A stretch of DNA of 64,000 nt from Pseudomonas frederiksbergensis (GCF_900105495.1 NZ_FNTF01000002.1:2207501-2271500), one strand, 5' to 3'. Shown: positions 1 through 10,198, counted from the stretch's first letter. Notes: a model not told the origin generated them from the letters alone. Program-made: numbers and translations.

Positions 1-284
1 CTCGTGTCTTGCGTGAACAGCAGGTCGATGCGCAGCGCCTGATCGAAGCGGTGCAGGGCGCCCTCGACGTCGATGGCGAGCGCTTGCTCGACGCCGAAGA
101 GCGCATGGTCATCGAATTGCAGATGCAAGAACTGACCGAACTGATGAAAGGTACTGATGGTTACGCCATCGAGCAGCAGACCAAGCGTCTGTCGCAAGTG
201 ACCGACGCCTTTGCTGCTCGCCGCCTGGACTCGACGGTGAAAGCCGCGCTGGCGGGGCGCAACCTGAATGAGATTGAGGAATAA
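1..284 (+). CDS. hscA: Fe-S cluster chaperone HscA, C-terminal end (partial)
   Basis: The open frame enters from the left edge (codon phase begins at base 3) and ends at TAA 282-284, giving about 94 residues. They are highly charged and helical, as in the C-terminal lid of Hsp70-type HscA; the nucleotide-binding and most of the substrate-binding domains lie outside the window. HscA is the specialised Hsp70 that with HscB drives cluster release from IscU. The call rests strongly on context, because fdx starts 2 bases after the stop and iscX follows, the normal tail of the isc operon. A TTG at base 9 is only an internal Leu codon, not the start. Confidence 0.9.
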   Translation, partial: RVLREQQVDAQRLIEAVQGALDVDGERLLDAEERMVIELQMQELTELMKGTDGYAIEQQTKRLSQVTDAFAARRLDSTVKAALAGRNLNEIEE

Positions 285-286
285 CG

Positions 287-628
287 ATGCCACAGGTCAT
301 TTTTCTGCCACACGAGAAGTTCTGCCCGGAAGGTATGGTTGTGGAGGCTGAGCCTGGCATCTCCATTCTCGAGCTGGCCCACGAACACCATATCGAGATG
401 GAAAGCGCCTGTGGCGGCGTCTGCGCCTGCACCACCTGCCACTGCATCATCCGCGAAGGTTTCGACTCGCTGGAAGAAGCGGATGAGCTGGAAGAAGACT
501 TTCTGGATCGTGCCTGGGGTCTGGAGGCGCAATCGCGTCTAGGCTGTCAGGCGATTGTCGGGAATGAAGACCTGACTGTCGAAATTCCAAAATACTCGGT
601 CAACCATGCGGCTGAAGCGCCGCACTGA
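287..628 (+). CDS. fdx: ISC-system [2Fe-2S] ferredoxin
   Basis: A 113-residue adrenodoxin-like ferredoxin. The four cluster ligands are visible as Cys42, Cys48, Cys51 and Cys87, the C-x5-C-x2-C-x(n)-C spacing of the isc ferredoxin class; Cys53 is an additional non-ligand cysteine. It supplies electrons for sulfur reduction during cluster assembly on IscU in the cytoplasm. It lies 2 bases behind hscA and 14 bases ahead of iscX, so the three are almost surely one transcript. The length is normal for the family and no internal damage is seen. Confidence 0.97.
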   Translation: MPQVIFLPHEKFCPEGMVVEAEPGISILELAHEHHIEMESACGGVCACTTCHCIIREGFDSLEEADELEEDFLDRAWGLEAQSRLGCQAIVGNEDLTVEIPKYSVNHAAEAPH

Positions 629-642
629 TTCAAGGAACTGAA

Positions 643-843
643 ATGAGTCTGAAATGGGTTGATGTGCTGGAAATCGCGATCCAGCTGGCTGAATCCAAGC
701 CGGATGTGGATCCGCGTTATGTGAACTTCGTCGATCTGCACAAATGGGTGCTGGCATTGCCGGAGTTCAGTGATGATCCGACCCGCGGTGGCGAGAAGGT
801 GCTTGAAGCCATTCAGGCCGCCTGGATCGAAGAAGCAGACTGA
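643..843 (+). CDS. iscX: Fe-S assembly protein IscX
   Basis: A 66-residue acidic protein matching the IscX/YfhJ family throughout: N-terminal LKWVDVLEIA, central DPRYVNFVDLHKWV and C-terminal EAIQAAWIEE. IscX binds the desulfurase IscS and iron and tunes the rate of cluster assembly. It is the last gene of the isc operon here; a hairpin followed by T residues comes 34 bases after its stop. The start has a GGAA Shine-Dalgarno sequence seven bases upstream. Confidence 0.96.
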   Translation: MSLKWVDVLEIAIQLAESKPDVDPRYVNFVDLHKWVLALPEFSDDPTRGGEKVLEAIQAAWIEEAD

Positions 844-876
844 GTCTGCGCCGTATGCAGTTAGGCAATACCCAAG

Positions 877-905
877 AACCCGCGTATAATTCGCGGGTTT
901 AATTT
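877..905 (+). terminator. Hairpin after iscX, with a TATAAT in its loop
   Basis: A perfect 8-bp stem AACCCGCG (877-884) / CGCGGGTT (892-899) encloses a 7-base loop, followed by TTTAATTTTT. It fits an intrinsic terminator for the isc operon. The loop contains TATAAT (885-890), a consensus -10 hexamer placed about 45 bases ahead of ndk, but no convincing -35 box is seen 16-18 bases upstream. The sequence may therefore serve both as terminator and as part of the ndk promoter; the promoter role is an inference. Confidence 0.7.
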
Positions 906-935
906 TTCGCAAATTACCGTTTCTGGAGTTACACC

Positions 936-1361
936 ATGGCTGTTCAACGTACTTTCTCCATCATCAAGCCTGACGCTGTTGCAAAAAACGTTATCGGCGA
1001 GATCACCACTCGTTTCGAAAAAGCTGGCCTGCGCGTTGTAGCTTCGAAACTGAAGCAACTGTCCAAAGCTGAAGCTGAAGGCTTCTACGCTGAGCACAGC
1101 GCTCGTGGTTTCTTCAACGACCTGGTTGCTTTCATGATCTCCGGTCCGGTTGTCGTTCAGGTTCTGGAAGGCGAAAACGCTATCGCTCTGAACCGTGAGC
1201 TGATGGGCGCTACCAACCCTAAAGAAGCTGCTGCCGGCACCATCCGCGCTGACTTCGCTGATTCCATCGACGCCAACGCTGTACACGGTTCGGACTCCGA
1301 AGCCGCTGCTGCTCGCGAAATCTCGTACTTCTTCGCAGCTACTGAAGTAACCACTCGCTAA
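936..1361 (+). CDS. ndk: Nucleoside diphosphate kinase
   Basis: A 141-residue NDP kinase that equilibrates nucleoside di- and triphosphates through a phosphohistidine. It begins with the family's [14 protein letters not shown] block, and the active-site histidine His117 sits in NAVHGSDS; the Lys of IIKPD (residue 11) is also present. Length is standard. It is separated from the isc operon by a hairpin and followed after 28 bases by rlmN. Codon use is strongly biased (repeated GCT and GAA), as expected for a highly expressed gene. Confidence 0.98.
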   Translation: MAVQRTFSIIKPDAVAKNVIGEITTRFEKAGLRVVASKLKQLSKAEAEGFYAEHSARGFFNDLVAFMISGPVVVQVLEGENAIALNRELMGATNPKEAAAGTIRADFADSIDANAVHGSDSEAAAAREISYFFAATEVTTR

Positions 1362-1389
1362 GCATTGGCTTAAGAGTGAAGGTGAATCC

Positions 1390-2538
1390 ATGACTACATC
1401 GACTGTAAAAACCAACCTGCTGGGTCTGACTCAACAGGAAATGGAAAAATTCTTCGACTCGATCGGGGAGAAGCGTTTCCGTGCCGGTCAGGTAATGAAA
1501 TGGATTCACCACCTTGGCGTCGATGATTTCGACGCCATGACGAACGTCAGCAAGGCCTTGCGCGACAAGCTCAAGGCTATTGCCGAAGTTCGCGGTCCTG
1601 AAGTTGTCAGCGAGGACATTTCCACCGACGGCACCCGCAAGTGGGTGGTGCGCGTGGCGTCCGGCAGCTGCGTCGAGACCGTGTACATTCCCCAGGGCAA
1701 ACGCGGCACTTTGTGCGTTTCGTCCCAGGCAGGCTGTGCCCTGGATTGCAGTTTCTGCTCCACCGGCAAGCAAGGTTTCAACAGTAACCTCACCGCCGCC
1801 GAAGTGATCGGCCAGGTGTGGATTGCCAATAAATCGTTCGGCAGCATCCCGGCGACCGCCGACCGTGCCATCACCAACGTGGTGATGATGGGCATGGGTG
1901 AGCCGCTGCTGAACTTCGACAACGTCGTGGCCGCCATGCATCTGATGATGGATGACCTGGGCTACGGGATCTCCAAGCGCCGCGTAACCCTGTCTACATC
2001 GGGTGTGGTGCCGATGATTGATGAGCTGTCCAAGCACATCGACGTCTCCCTGGCGTTGTCCCTGCACGCACCGAACGACGCATTGCGTAACCAATTGGTG
2101 CCGATCAACAAGAAATATCCGCTTAAGATGCTGCTCGAGTCGTGCCAGCGCTACATGTCGTCCCTGGGCGAGAAGCGCGTGCTGACCATCGAGTACACCT
2201 TGCTCAAGGACATCAATGACAAGGTTGAACATGCCGTTGAGATGATCGAGTTGCTCAAGAACATCCCGTGCAAGATCAACCTGATTCCGTTCAACCCGTT
2301 CCCGCATTCCGGTTACGAGCGTCCGAGCAACAACGCGATTCGTCGTTTCCAGGATCAGCTTCACCATGCCGGCTTCAATGTCACCGTCCGCACCACCCGC
2401 GGTGAAGACATCGATGCCGCGTGTGGCCAATTGGTAGGACAGGTGCTGGATCGCACCCGTCGCAGCGAACGTTATATCGCCGTGCGCGAGTTGAGCGCCG
2501 AAAACGATATCGCACAGAACGCTGCGAACAATAATTAA
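1390..2538 (+). CDS. rlmN: 23S rRNA (A2503-C2)/tRNA (A37-C2) methyltransferase RlmN
   Basis: A 382-residue radical-SAM enzyme that methylates C2 of A2503 in 23S rRNA and A37 in some tRNAs. The CxxxCxxC cluster motif is Cys116, Cys120 and Cys123 ([11 protein letters not shown]), and the C-terminal conserved cysteine is Cys345 in AACGQL. The MGMGEPLLN block typical of RlmN is also present. It lies between ndk and pilF, with 28- and 12-base spacers, so co-transcription with pilF is likely. Confidence 0.97.
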   Translation: MTTSTVKTNLLGLTQQEMEKFFDSIGEKRFRAGQVMKWIHHLGVDDFDAMTNVSKALRDKLKAIAEVRGPEVVSEDISTDGTRKWVVRVASGSCVETVYIPQGKRGTLCVSSQAGCALDCSFCSTGKQGFNSNLTAAEVIGQVWIANKSFGSIPATADRAITNVVMMGMGEPLLNFDNVVAAMHLMMDDLGYGISKRRVTLSTSGVVPMIDELSKHIDVSLALSLHAPNDALRNQLVPINKKYPLKMLLESCQRYMSSLGEKRVLTIEYTLLKDINDKVEHAVEMIELLKNIPCKINLIPFNPFPHSGYERPSNNAIRRFQDQLHHAGFNVTVRTTRGEDIDAACGQLVGQVLDRTRRSERYIAVRELSAENDIAQNAANNN

Positions 2539-2550
2539 GAGAGGATCTCT

Positions 2551-3309
2551 ATGTCCCTGCGCTTCGCGCTGCTTTTGCTGTTGGCCAGCCTCTGTGCTGG
2601 TTGTGTCCTGTCGGGCGATTTCAACCCGATGAAGACCAGCAAGGGCCGCGATGAAGCGCGTGTTGCCTATGTGCAGCTGGGGTTGGGGTACTTGCAGCAG
2701 GGCATGACCGAACGGGCGAAAGTACCGTTGAAAAAAGCCCTGGACCTGGATGACTCGGACCCGGATGCCAACGCTGCGCTGGGTCTGGTATTCCAGGCAG
2801 AGATGGAGCCGGAGCTGGCGGATAAGCATTTTCGCAAGGCGCTGTCTTCCAGCCCCAACGATGCGCGAATCCTGAACAACTACGGCAGTTTTCTTTTCGA
2901 AGAGAAACGCTACAAAGAAGCTTACGAGCGCTTTGAACAGGCCGCCGCTGACACTTTGTATCCTGAGCGTTCGCGGGTGTTCGAGAACCTCGGTATGACC
3001 GCTTCGAAGCTGGGGCAGCGCGATCTGGCGCAGCAGCAGCTGGAAAAAGCCCTGCGGTTGAATCGCCAACAACCGCGTGCATTGCTGGAAATGGCTGAGT
3101 TGTCCTTCGAAGACAGGCATTATGTGCCCGCGCGCGACTATTACGATCGTTTTAGCCTGCTCACCGAGCAAAATGCACGTAGTCTATTGCTCGGCGTTCG
3201 GCTGGCAAAAGTGTTTGATGATCGCGACAAGGCCGCCAGTTTTGGCCTGCAACTAAAACGACTCTATCCCGGTACGCCGGAATATCAGCAATACCTGTCG
3301 GAGCAATGA
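2551..3309 (+). CDS. pilF: Type IV pilus biogenesis/stability lipoprotein PilF (PilW)
   Basis: A 252-residue TPR lipoprotein that in Pseudomonas localises and helps multimerise the PilQ secretin. The N-terminus is a short lipoprotein signal ending in LCAGC, so the lipidated residue is Cys18. At least four TPR-like helical pairs follow (approximate residues 40-210), for example around GLGYLQQGMTERAKVPLKKA and LNNYGSFLFEEKRYKEAYE. Its stop overlaps the rodZ start (ATGA), implying translational coupling. The SD GAGAGGA lies just upstream of the ATG. Confidence 0.95.
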   Translation: MSLRFALLLLLASLCAGCVLSGDFNPMKTSKGRDEARVAYVQLGLGYLQQGMTERAKVPLKKALDLDDSDPDANAALGLVFQAEMEPELADKHFRKALSSSPNDARILNNYGSFLFEEKRYKEAYERFEQAAADTLYPERSRVFENLGMTASKLGQRDLAQQQLEKALRLNRQQPRALLEMAELSFEDRHYVPARDYYDRFSLLTEQNARSLLLGVRLAKVFDDRDKAASFGLQLKRLYPGTPEYQQYLSEQ

Positions 3310-4322
3310 TGAAAGCGGCGCATCCCGAAGTTGTAGCAGCGAATCGCGTTAATCCCGGTGAAACTTTACGCCAGGCTCGCGAAAGCAATGGCTGGTCGCT
3401 GGCCGAAGTGGCCCTCAAGCTCAACCTCACCGTCAATTCCCTGAGCAATCTGGAAGCCGGCGCTTTCGACAAGCTGCCTGGGCATACCTTTGCTCGCGGT
3501 TATATTCGCGCCTACGCGAAATTGCTCGGCATGGATCAAACCGTACTGGTCCAGCAGTTCGACCAATCCACCGGCACCGACTCCCAAGGCAGCAACGTCC
3601 ATAGCCTGGGACGTATCGAAGAGCCGGTTCGGGTTTCCCACACCATTTTGCGAGTGGTCAGCCTGCTGTTGCTGTTTGCAGTGATCGGTGGTGGTTTTGT
3701 CTGGTGGCAGGATCAGACCTCATTGCGTACCAAAGACCTGACTAGCCTGAGCCCGGAACACGTGGAAGTCGAAGGCGCTGACGGCACTACCCAGATCCAT
3801 CCGCTGGACGAGCCGGAAGACCAGGCCGTCGCGCAAGGTCAGGCTGAAGGCACCACCGCTCTTGCATTGCCGCAAGCCGATACGTCGGCTGAAGCGCCGG
3901 CCGAAACTGAAGCGGCTGCACCGGTTGCACCAGCGCCCGCTGCACCTGCTCACAGCGCTGCTCCGGTTGTCTCGATTCCAGTCGCGCCAGCCCCGACTGC
4001 TCCTGTGGTATCAACCCCGCCTGCGAGCGCTTCGGTGACTCCGACCATTCCCCCTCCGGCAGCGGCTGCTCCGGTTGCCGGCCAGGGTCAGGTTCAACTG
4101 CAATACACTGCCGATTGCTGGACGCAAGTGACCGATGGCACCGGCAAGGTGTTGTTGAGCGGTCTCAAGCGCAAAGGCGAAAACGTTTCCGTGAGCGGCA
4201 AGCCACCGTTTTCCGTGCGTCTGGGCTTCGCCCGCGGCGCGCAGGTCAGCTACAACGGGCAGGTGGTTGATGTCGCTCCGTTCACCAGTGGCGAGACTGC
4301 TCGCCTGAAGTTGGGTCAATAA
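3306..4322 (+). CDS. rodZ: Cell-shape protein RodZ
   Basis: A 338-residue bitopic protein linking MreB to the elongation machinery. An N-terminal Cro-type HTH (about residues 17-80, starting GETLRQARESNGWSL) is followed by one transmembrane segment (about 116-135, RVVSLLLLFAVIGGGFVWW), a long Ala/Pro/Thr-rich periplasmic linker (about 180-255) and a C-terminal beta-rich DUF4115 domain. The start overlaps the pilF stop by four bases; a second in-frame ATG follows immediately, so the exact initiator is uncertain by one codon. ispG follows after 3 bases. Confidence 0.95.
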   Translation: MMKAAHPEVVAANRVNPGETLRQARESNGWSLAEVALKLNLTVNSLSNLEAGAFDKLPGHTFARGYIRAYAKLLGMDQTVLVQQFDQSTGTDSQGSNVHSLGRIEEPVRVSHTILRVVSLLLLFAVIGGGFVWWQDQTSLRTKDLTSLSPEHVEVEGADGTTQIHPLDEPEDQAVAQGQAEGTTALALPQADTSAEAPAETEAAAPVAPAPAAPAHSAAPVVSIPVAPAPTAPVVSTPPASASVTPTIPPPAAAAPVAGQGQVQLQYTADCWTQVTDGTGKVLLSGLKRKGENVSVSGKPPFSVRLGFARGAQVSYNGQVVDVAPFTSGETARLKLGQ

Positions 4323-4325
4323 GTC

Positions 4326-5435
4326 ATGCACGGCGAATCTCCAATCAAACGTCGCGAATCTCGCAAGATCTGGGTCGGTAACGTGCCTGTTGGCGGCGAT
4401 GCGCCTATCGCTGTGCAGAGCATGACCAACAGCGACACCAATGATGTCGCCGCCACCGTGGCCCAGATCAATCGTCTGGAAGCGGCTGGCGTCGATATCG
4501 TGCGTATTTCCGTGCCCGACATGGATGCCGCTGAGGCTTTCGGCAAGATCAAGCAACTGGTCAAGGTGCCGTTGGTTGCCGACATCCACTTCGACTACAA
4601 GATCGCTCTGCGCGTAGCCGAACTGGGCGTTGACTGCCTGCGCATCAATCCGGGCAACATCGGTCGCGAAGACCGCGTGCGTGCGGTAGTCGATGCCGCT
4701 CGCGATCGCGGGATTCCCATCCGCATCGGCGTGAACGCCGGTTCCCTGGAAAAAGACCTGCAAAAGAAATACGGCGAGCCGACTCCGGCTGCGCTGGTTG
4801 AATCTGCCCTGCGTCACGTCGAACACCTTGAGCGCCTGAATTTCCAGGACTTCAAGGTCAGTGTGAAAGCTTCCGACGTGTTCATGGCCGTCGCCGCTTA
4901 CCGCTTGCTGGCCAAGGAAATCGTCCAGCCGCTGCACCTGGGCATCACCGAAGCCGGTGGTTTGCGTTCAGGCACAGTGAAATCCGCCGTGGGCCTCGGT
5001 ATGCTGCTCGCCGAAGGGATTGGCGATACTATTCGCATCTCGTTGGCGGCCGACCCGGTCGAGGAAGTGAAAGTCGGCTACGACATTCTCAAATCCCTGC
5101 ATTTGCGTTCCCGTGGCATCAACTTCATCGCCTGCCCGAGCTGCTCGCGGCAGAACTTCGATGTAGTCAAGACCATGAACGAGCTGGAAGGGCGCCTCGA
5201 AGACCTGCTGGTGCCGCTGGATGTCGCGGTCATCGGTTGCGTGGTCAACGGACCGGGTGAAGCCAAGGAAGCCCATATCGGCTTGACCGGCGGCACGCCA
5301 AACCTGATTTACATCGATGGCAAGCCGGCGCAGAAACTGACGAATGACAATCTGGTGGATGAGCTTGAACGCTTGATCCGCCAGAAAGCGGCCGAAAAGG
5401 TCAAAGCTGACGCTGCCTTGATCGCGCGTGGCTGA
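4326..5435 (+). CDS. ispG: 4-hydroxy-3-methylbut-2-enyl diphosphate synthase IspG
   Basis: A 369-residue MEP-pathway enzyme converting methylerythritol cyclodiphosphate to HMBPP with a [4Fe-4S] cluster. The TIM-barrel part begins with the [16 protein letters not shown] block. Cluster ligands are Cys270, Cys273 (CPSCSRQNF) and Cys305, with Glu312 in [10 protein letters not shown] as the fourth ligand known for this family. Length matches the short bacterial form. Spacing of 3 bases to rodZ suggests one operon; hisS follows after 38 bases. Confidence 0.98.
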   Translation: MHGESPIKRRESRKIWVGNVPVGGDAPIAVQSMTNSDTNDVAATVAQINRLEAAGVDIVRISVPDMDAAEAFGKIKQLVKVPLVADIHFDYKIALRVAELGVDCLRINPGNIGREDRVRAVVDAARDRGIPIRIGVNAGSLEKDLQKKYGEPTPAALVESALRHVEHLERLNFQDFKVSVKASDVFMAVAAYRLLAKEIVQPLHLGITEAGGLRSGTVKSAVGLGMLLAEGIGDTIRISLAADPVEEVKVGYDILKSLHLRSRGINFIACPSCSRQNFDVVKTMNELEGRLEDLLVPLDVAVIGCVVNGPGEAKEAHIGLTGGTPNLIYIDGKPAQKLTNDNLVDELERLIRQKAAEKVKADAALIARG

Positions 5436-5473
5436 GCCTGACTAAAGAGCCGAACGAATTTAAGGATTTTAAA

Positions 5474-6763
5474 GTGAGCAAGTCTCTGCAAGCCATACGT
5501 GGCATGAACGACATCCTGCCCGAGCAGACTCCCCTGTGGCGTCATTTCGAAGGCACCGTCTCGCGTTTGCTGGATAACTACGGTTACAAGCAGATCCGCA
5601 TGCCGATCGTCGAGTTCACCGAGCTGTTCAAGCGCTCCATCGGTGAAGTGACCGACATCGTCGAAAAAGAGATGTACACCTTCGACGACCGCAACGGCGA
5701 CTCCCTGACCCTGCGCCCCGAAGGCACAGCGGCCTGCGTGCGTGCGGTGCTCGAGCACGGCATCACCGGCGGTGGCCAGGTGCAGAAACTCTGGTACATC
5801 GGCCCGATGTTCCGCCACGAACGTCCGCAGAAAGGCCGTTATCGCCAGTTCCACCAGATCGGTTGCGAAGTCTTCAACCTCGACGGTCCGGACATCGACG
5901 CCGAGCTGATCGTGCTGACCTGGCGCCTGTGGGGCGAGCTGGGCATTCGTGATGCGGTCAAGCTCGAACTCAACAGCCTGGGCACTGCCGAGTCCCGTGG
6001 TCGTTATCGCGAAGCGTTGGTCGAGTTCCTTTCGGCCCGTTCGGACATGCTGGACGAAGACAGCCAGCGCCGTCTGAAAACCAACCCTTTGCGGGTTCTG
6101 GATACCAAGAACGCTGACACTCAAGCCGTGTTGGCCGACGCGCCGAAAATGGCCGACTACCTCGACGAAGAATCCCGCGTGCACTTCGAGGGCCTCAAGG
6201 CTCGCCTGGACGCCGCCGGCATTCCTTACGTGATCAACCCGAAGCTGGTTCGCGGGCTGGATTACTACAGCAAGACCGTTTTCGAATGGGTCACCGACAA
6301 ACTGGGCGCCCAGGGCACCGTGTGTGCCGGTGGTCGTTACGACGGTCTGGTGGAGCAGATGGGCGGCAAGCCGACCCCTGGCGTTGGTTTCGCCATGGGC
6401 ATCGAGCGCCTGGTGCTGTTGCTTGAAACCCTGGAGCAGATCCCGGCAGAGATTTCCCGTCAGGTCGACGTCTACCTCTGCGCCTTCGGTGAAGCCGCCG
6501 AGCTGGCCGGCCTGGCCCTGAGTGAACGTGTTCGTGATCAATTGCCCAACCTGCGCCTGCAAGTGAATGCCGGTGCCGGCAGCTTCAAAAGCCAGTTCAA
6601 GAAAGCCGACAAGAGTGGTGCGTTGTACGCGCTGATCCTCGGTGACGACGAAATGGCCCAGCAAGTGGTAGGTTTCAAACCCCTGCGTGGCCAGGGCGAA
6701 CAACAAAGCATTGCCTGGGATGCGCTTGCAGCACACCTGGCCACCTGCGTCGTGCAGGGTTGA
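5474..6763 (+). CDS. hisS: Histidyl-tRNA synthetase
   Basis: A 429-residue class II synthetase. It opens with the [17 protein letters not shown] block, has motif 2 as [20 protein letters not shown], the histidine-specific motif [15 protein letters not shown] and GGRYDGL, and motif 3 around [16 protein letters not shown]-terminal anticodon-binding domain occupies about residues 330-425. All expected catalytic motifs are present and the length is normal. It sits between ispG and yfgM, the usual pseudomonad order. The SD AAGGA lies about seven bases from the GTG initiator. Confidence 0.98.
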   Translation: MSKSLQAIRGMNDILPEQTPLWRHFEGTVSRLLDNYGYKQIRMPIVEFTELFKRSIGEVTDIVEKEMYTFDDRNGDSLTLRPEGTAACVRAVLEHGITGGGQVQKLWYIGPMFRHERPQKGRYRQFHQIGCEVFNLDGPDIDAELIVLTWRLWGELGIRDAVKLELNSLGTAESRGRYREALVEFLSARSDMLDEDSQRRLKTNPLRVLDTKNADTQAVLADAPKMADYLDEESRVHFEGLKARLDAAGIPYVINPKLVRGLDYYSKTVFEWVTDKLGAQGTVCAGGRYDGLVEQMGGKPTPGVGFAMGIERLVLLLETLEQIPAEISRQVDVYLCAFGEAAELAGLALSERVRDQLPNLRLQVNAGAGSFKSQFKKADKSGALYALILGDDEMAQQVVGFKPLRGQGEQQSIAWDALAAHLATCVVQG

Positions 6764-6803
6764 AGCTGTCAAACAGCCGATTTAGCGATTAAGGAGTATT
6801 GGG

Positions 6804-7445
6804 GTGTCGAGTACCGAAGACGAACATCTGGCGGAGTTGAAGGACTGGTGGACACGCAACGGCAAGCCCCTGGTCACTGGCGGCCTGTTGGCGCTGGTCA
6901 TCGTGTTCGGCTGGCAGGCTTTTCAAAAGTATCAGAGCAATCAGTCGCAAGGCGCCTCGGTGCTCTATCAGCAACTGCTGGAAACCACGCTGACGCCCGA
7001 CGGCAAGCCTGATGCTGCCCGTGTTGCGGACCTGGCCGGCAAGCTCAACAGCGAGTTCGGCGGTAGCGCTTACGCGCAGTACGGCAGCCTGTTCATGGCA
7101 AAAGTTGCGGTCGACAGCGGCAAGCTGGATGACGCAGCCGGCGAGCTGAAAGCCATTGTTGCCAAGCCGGCCAACCCGGCGCTGGGCGAAATTGCTCGTC
7201 AGCGCCTGGCGCAGGTGCTGGCCGCGCAGAACAAGGCCGATGAAGCCCTGAAACTGCTCGAAGGCGATGCCGATAAAGCATTCCTGGCTACTCGCGAAGA
7301 ACTCAAGGGCGACCTGCTGGTGCAGTTGGGTCGTACCGACGAAGCGAACACGGCGTATCAAAAAGCCAAGGCGGCACTGTCGGATGAAGCGGCAGTGGGT
7401 GGCCTGCAAATCAAGCTGGACGATCTGGCCAAAGGGGATGCGTGA
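6804..7445 (+). CDS. yfgM: YfgM-type TPR protein, ancillary SecYEG translocon subunit
   Basis: A 213-residue protein starting at GTG behind an AAGGAG SD. The short cytoplasmic N-terminus carries the family signature EDEHLAELKDWWTRNGKPL. One transmembrane helix follows (about residues 22-40), then a periplasmic TPR-like domain rich in Ala, Leu and Lys. In E. coli YfgM associates with SecYEG and periplasmic chaperones. The gene is coupled to bamB, whose start lies within or next to its stop. Function is inferred from family and the hisS-yfgM-bamB-der order. Confidence 0.9.
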   Translation: MSSTEDEHLAELKDWWTRNGKPLVTGGLLALVIVFGWQAFQKYQSNQSQGASVLYQQLLETTLTPDGKPDAARVADLAGKLNSEFGGSAYAQYGSLFMAKVAVDSGKLDDAAGELKAIVAKPANPALGEIARQRLAQVLAAQNKADEALKLLEGDADKAFLATREELKGDLLVQLGRTDEANTAYQKAKAALSDEAAVGGLQIKLDDLAKGDA

Positions 7446-7446
7446 C

Positions 7447-8589
7447 GTGATTCGTTGGAAACATGCAGCATTGCTGGCTCTGGCCATATTGGCCGCGGGT
7501 TGCAGCAGCAACAGCAAAAAAGAACTGCCACCGGCCGAGTTGACCGACTTCAAAGAAGAAGTGGTTCTGCAAAAGCAGTGGAGTCGTTCGATCGGTGACG
7601 GTCAGGGCCAGTCGTACAACATGCTGGTTCCGGCGATCGATGGCGATACCATCTATGCCGCCGATGTCACCGGTGTGGTGATGGCGATGGATCGCAGCAA
7701 TGGCGACGTCAAATGGAAGAAAGATCTCGAATTGCCTGTATCCGGCGCTGTCGGCGTCAGTTACGGTCTGCTCCTGATCGGTACGATCAAGGGCGAAATC
7801 GTTGCCCTGGATGCCATCAACGGTGAAGAGAAATGGCGCGCTCGCGTGTCCAGTGAAGTCCTCGCACCGCCGGCCAACAATGGTGATGTCGTTGTCGTTC
7901 AGACTCAGGATGACCGTCTGATCGGTCTGGATGCCGCTACCGGCAACCAGCGCTGGTTGTATGACAGCACTCCAGCGGTATTGACCCTGCGCGGCACCAG
8001 CGCGCCGATCGTCACCAACCGCCTCGCGGTGGCTGGCCTGTCGACCGGTAAAGTGGTCGCTCTCGATATTTCCAACGGCGTGCCGGTGTGGGAACAACGT
8101 GTAGCAATTCCACAGGGTCGTTCGGAACTGGAGCGCGTTGTCGATATCGACGGCGGCCTGCTGCTTTCCGGCGAAACGTTGTACGTCGCCAGCTACCAGG
8201 GTCGCGTTGCGGCACTGGACCTGCAAAGCGGTCGTCAGCTCTGGCAGCGTGATGCTTCCAGCTATGCCGGTGTCGCCCAGGGTTTTGGCAACGTCTACGT
8301 GAGTCTGTCTTCGGGCACCGTTGAAGGCGTCGACGAACGTTCCACCACAGCCTTGTGGAGCAATGATTCGCTGGCTCGTCGTCAACTGTCGGCTCCGGAA
8401 GTGTTCTCCAGCTACGTTGCAGTCGGCGACATGGAAGGCTACCTGCATCTGCTGAGCCAGGTGGACGGTCGTTTCGTCGGCCGCGAGCGCATCGACAGCG
8501 ATGGCCTGCGTGCCCGTCCGCTGGTGGTGGGTGACACGATTTATCTGTATGGCAACAGTGGCAAGCTGGAAGCCCTGACCATTAAGTAA
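7447..8589 (+). CDS. bamB: Outer-membrane assembly lipoprotein BamB
   Basis: A 380-residue eight-bladed PQQ-like beta-propeller lipoprotein of the BAM complex. The lipobox is LAAGC with the lipidated Cys followed by SSNSKK. Repeating blade motifs of the type ALDxxxGxxxW are seen (for example ALDAINGEEKWRA and GLDAATGNQRWLY). I chose GTG 7447, giving MIRWKHAALL, because the signal peptide then has normal length. An in-frame ATG at 7438 overlapping the yfgM stop would add three residues. It is followed by several small hairpins and an intrinsic terminator before der. Confidence 0.95.
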   Translation: MIRWKHAALLALAILAAGCSSNSKKELPPAELTDFKEEVVLQKQWSRSIGDGQGQSYNMLVPAIDGDTIYAADVTGVVMAMDRSNGDVKWKKDLELPVSGAVGVSYGLLLIGTIKGEIVALDAINGEEKWRARVSSEVLAPPANNGDVVVVQTQDDRLIGLDAATGNQRWLYDSTPAVLTLRGTSAPIVTNRLAVAGLSTGKVVALDISNGVPVWEQRVAIPQGRSELERVVDIDGGLLLSGETLYVASYQGRVAALDLQSGRQLWQRDASSYAGVAQGFGNVYVSLSSGTVEGVDERSTTALWSNDSLARRQLSAPEVFSSYVAVGDMEGYLHLLSQVDGRFVGRERIDSDGLRARPLVVGDTIYLYGNSGKLEALTIK

Positions 8590-8603
8590 AGGTTTGACTA
8601 TGC

Positions 8604-8703
8604 TTGGGGTTTAACCCCAGGCAGCCTTGCTCTGCAAGGTTCGCAGCGCCCTCAAGCGCTGCCCCGAGCACCAGCCGCTGCCTCGCAGCGGCTTTTGTAT
8701 TTT
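8604..8703 (+). terminator. Hairpin series ending in an intrinsic terminator between bamB and der
   Basis: Between the two genes are four successive small palindromes: TGGGGT/ACCCCA (8605-8619), CCTTGC/GCAAGG (8625-8639), AGCGC/GCGCT (8645-8660) and a strong 9-bp stem AGCCGCTGC/GCAGCGGCT (8673-8693) followed by TTTGTATTTT. The last is a standard Rho-independent terminator. It either ends the hisS-yfgM-bamB transcript or attenuates read-through into der; no obvious promoter is seen between it and the der start. Confidence 0.8.
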
Positions 8704-8728
8704 CTGAAATAACGAAGTGGAGAGCCGC

Positions 8729-10198
8729 ATGGTTCCCGTAATCGCCCTGGTGGGCCGACCGAACGTCGGCAAGTCCACCTTGTTCAACCGCCTGACCAGG
8801 ACTCGTGACGCCATCGTCGGCGACTTGTCCGGTCTGACCCGTGATCGCCAATACGGTGAGGCCAAGTGGCAAGGGCGTTCCTACATTCTGGTCGACACCG
8901 GCGGTATCTCCGGTGACGAGCACGGTATGGACGAAAAAATGGCCGAGCAGTCGCTGCTGGCCATTGAAGAAGCGGATGTCGTTCTGTTCCTGGTAGATGC
9001 CAAGGCCGGTTTCACCGCCGCCGACCAGATGATCGCCGAGCATTTGCGCAAACGTAACAAGCGTTCTTACGTGGTTGCCAACAAGGTCGACAACATCGAC
9101 CCTGAAATGGCCCGCGCCGAATTCGCCCCGTTGGGCATGGGCCACGCGATCCCTATCGCCGGTGCTCATGGTCGTGGCATCACCCAGATGCTGGAAATCG
9201 CCCTCAGCGACTTCCCGAAAGACGATGACGAGCCGGAAGAAGGCGAGGAAGAGATCGTTGCCGAAGGCGAGGAAGCCAAGCGCATTCCTGGCCCAAGCGA
9301 AAAAGACGGGATCAAGATCGCGATCATCGGCCGTCCGAACGTCGGCAAGTCGACCCTGGTCAACCGTATGCTCGGTGAAGACCGGGTAATCGTCTATGAC
9401 GAGCCCGGCACCACGCGCGACAGTATCTACATCCCGTTCGAGCGTAACGACGAGAAGTACACGCTGATCGACACCGCCGGCGTGCGCAAGCGCGGCAAGA
9501 TCCACGAAGAAGTTGAAAAGTTCTCCGTGGTCAAAACCCTGCAAGCGATCAAAGACGCCAACGTGGTGATCTTTGTAATGGACGCCCGCGAAGGTGTGGT
9601 CGACCATGACCTCAACCTGCTGGGCTTTGCCATTGAGTCGGGTCGTGCGCTGGTCATCGCGATCAACAAGTGGGACGGCATGACGCCGAGCGAGCGCGAC
9701 TTCGTGAAGGTCGAGCTGCAACGTCGACTGTTCTTCGTTGACTACGCCGACATTCACTTCATCTCGGCCCTGCACGGCACGGGCGTGGGCAACCTCTACG
9801 CCTCCGTACAGAACTCGTTCAAGTCTGCGGTCACCCGCTGGCCGACCAACCGCCTGACCACGATTCTGGAAGATGCGGTCGGTGAGCACGCGCCGCCGAT
9901 GGTCAACAACCGTCGGATCAAGCTGCGTTATGCCCACTTGGGTGGGGCTAACCCGCCGATCATCGTGATTCACGGTAACCAGATCGAGAAGGTGCCGAAG
10001 TCTTACGTGCGCTATCTGGAAAACACTTATCGCCGTGTCTTGAAGCTGGTCGGTACGCCGATCCGCATCGAGTTCAAGGGCGGCGAGAACCCGTACGAAG
10101 GCAACAAGAACTCGCTGACCGACCGCCAGGTCAACAAGAAGCGCCGGATGATGTCGCACCACAAGAAAGCCGACAAAAAGCGCCGCGACAAGCGCTGA
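8729..10198 (+). CDS. der: Ribosome biogenesis GTPase Der (EngA)
   Basis: A 489-residue double-GTPase required for 50S maturation. Two G1 motifs GRPNVGKST occur at about residues 9-17 and 201-209, each followed by DTGG or DTAG G3 motifs and NKVD/NKWD G4 motifs. An acidic linker ([13 protein letters not shown]) separates the G domains and a KH-like domain plus a basic tail ([11 protein letters not shown]) ends the protein. The ATG at 8729 is preferred over an in-frame GTG at 8717, because GGAG at 8719-8722 is correctly spaced for it. Confidence 0.97.
   Translation: MVPVIALVGRPNVGKSTLFNRLTRTRDAIVGDLSGLTRDRQYGEAKWQGRSYILVDTGGISGDEHGMDEKMAEQSLLAIEEADVVLFLVDAKAGFTAADQMIAEHLRKRNKRSYVVANKVDNIDPEMARAEFAPLGMGHAIPIAGAHGRGITQMLEIALSDFPKDDDEPEEGEEEIVAEGEEAKRIPGPSEKDGIKIAIIGRPNVGKSTLVNRMLGEDRVIVYDEPGTTRDSIYIPFERNDEKYTLIDTAGVRKRGKIHEEVEKFSVVKTLQAIKDANVVIFVMDAREGVVDHDLNLLGFAIESGRALVIAINKWDGMTPSERDFVKVELQRRLFFVDYADIHFISALHGTGVGNLYASVQNSFKSAVTRWPTNRLTTILEDAVGEHAPPMVNNRRIKLRYAHLGGANPPIIVIHGNQIEKVPKSYVRYLENTYRRVLKLVGTPIRIEFKGGENPYEGNKNSLTDRQVNKKRRMMSHHKKADKKRRDKR

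Noticed and set aside
1339..3171. Minus-strand frame of 610 codons opposite rlmN and pilF
   Set aside because: Covers two well-supported genes; composition (Gln, His, Arg, Val) is typical of antisense frames in GC-rich Pseudomonas DNA.
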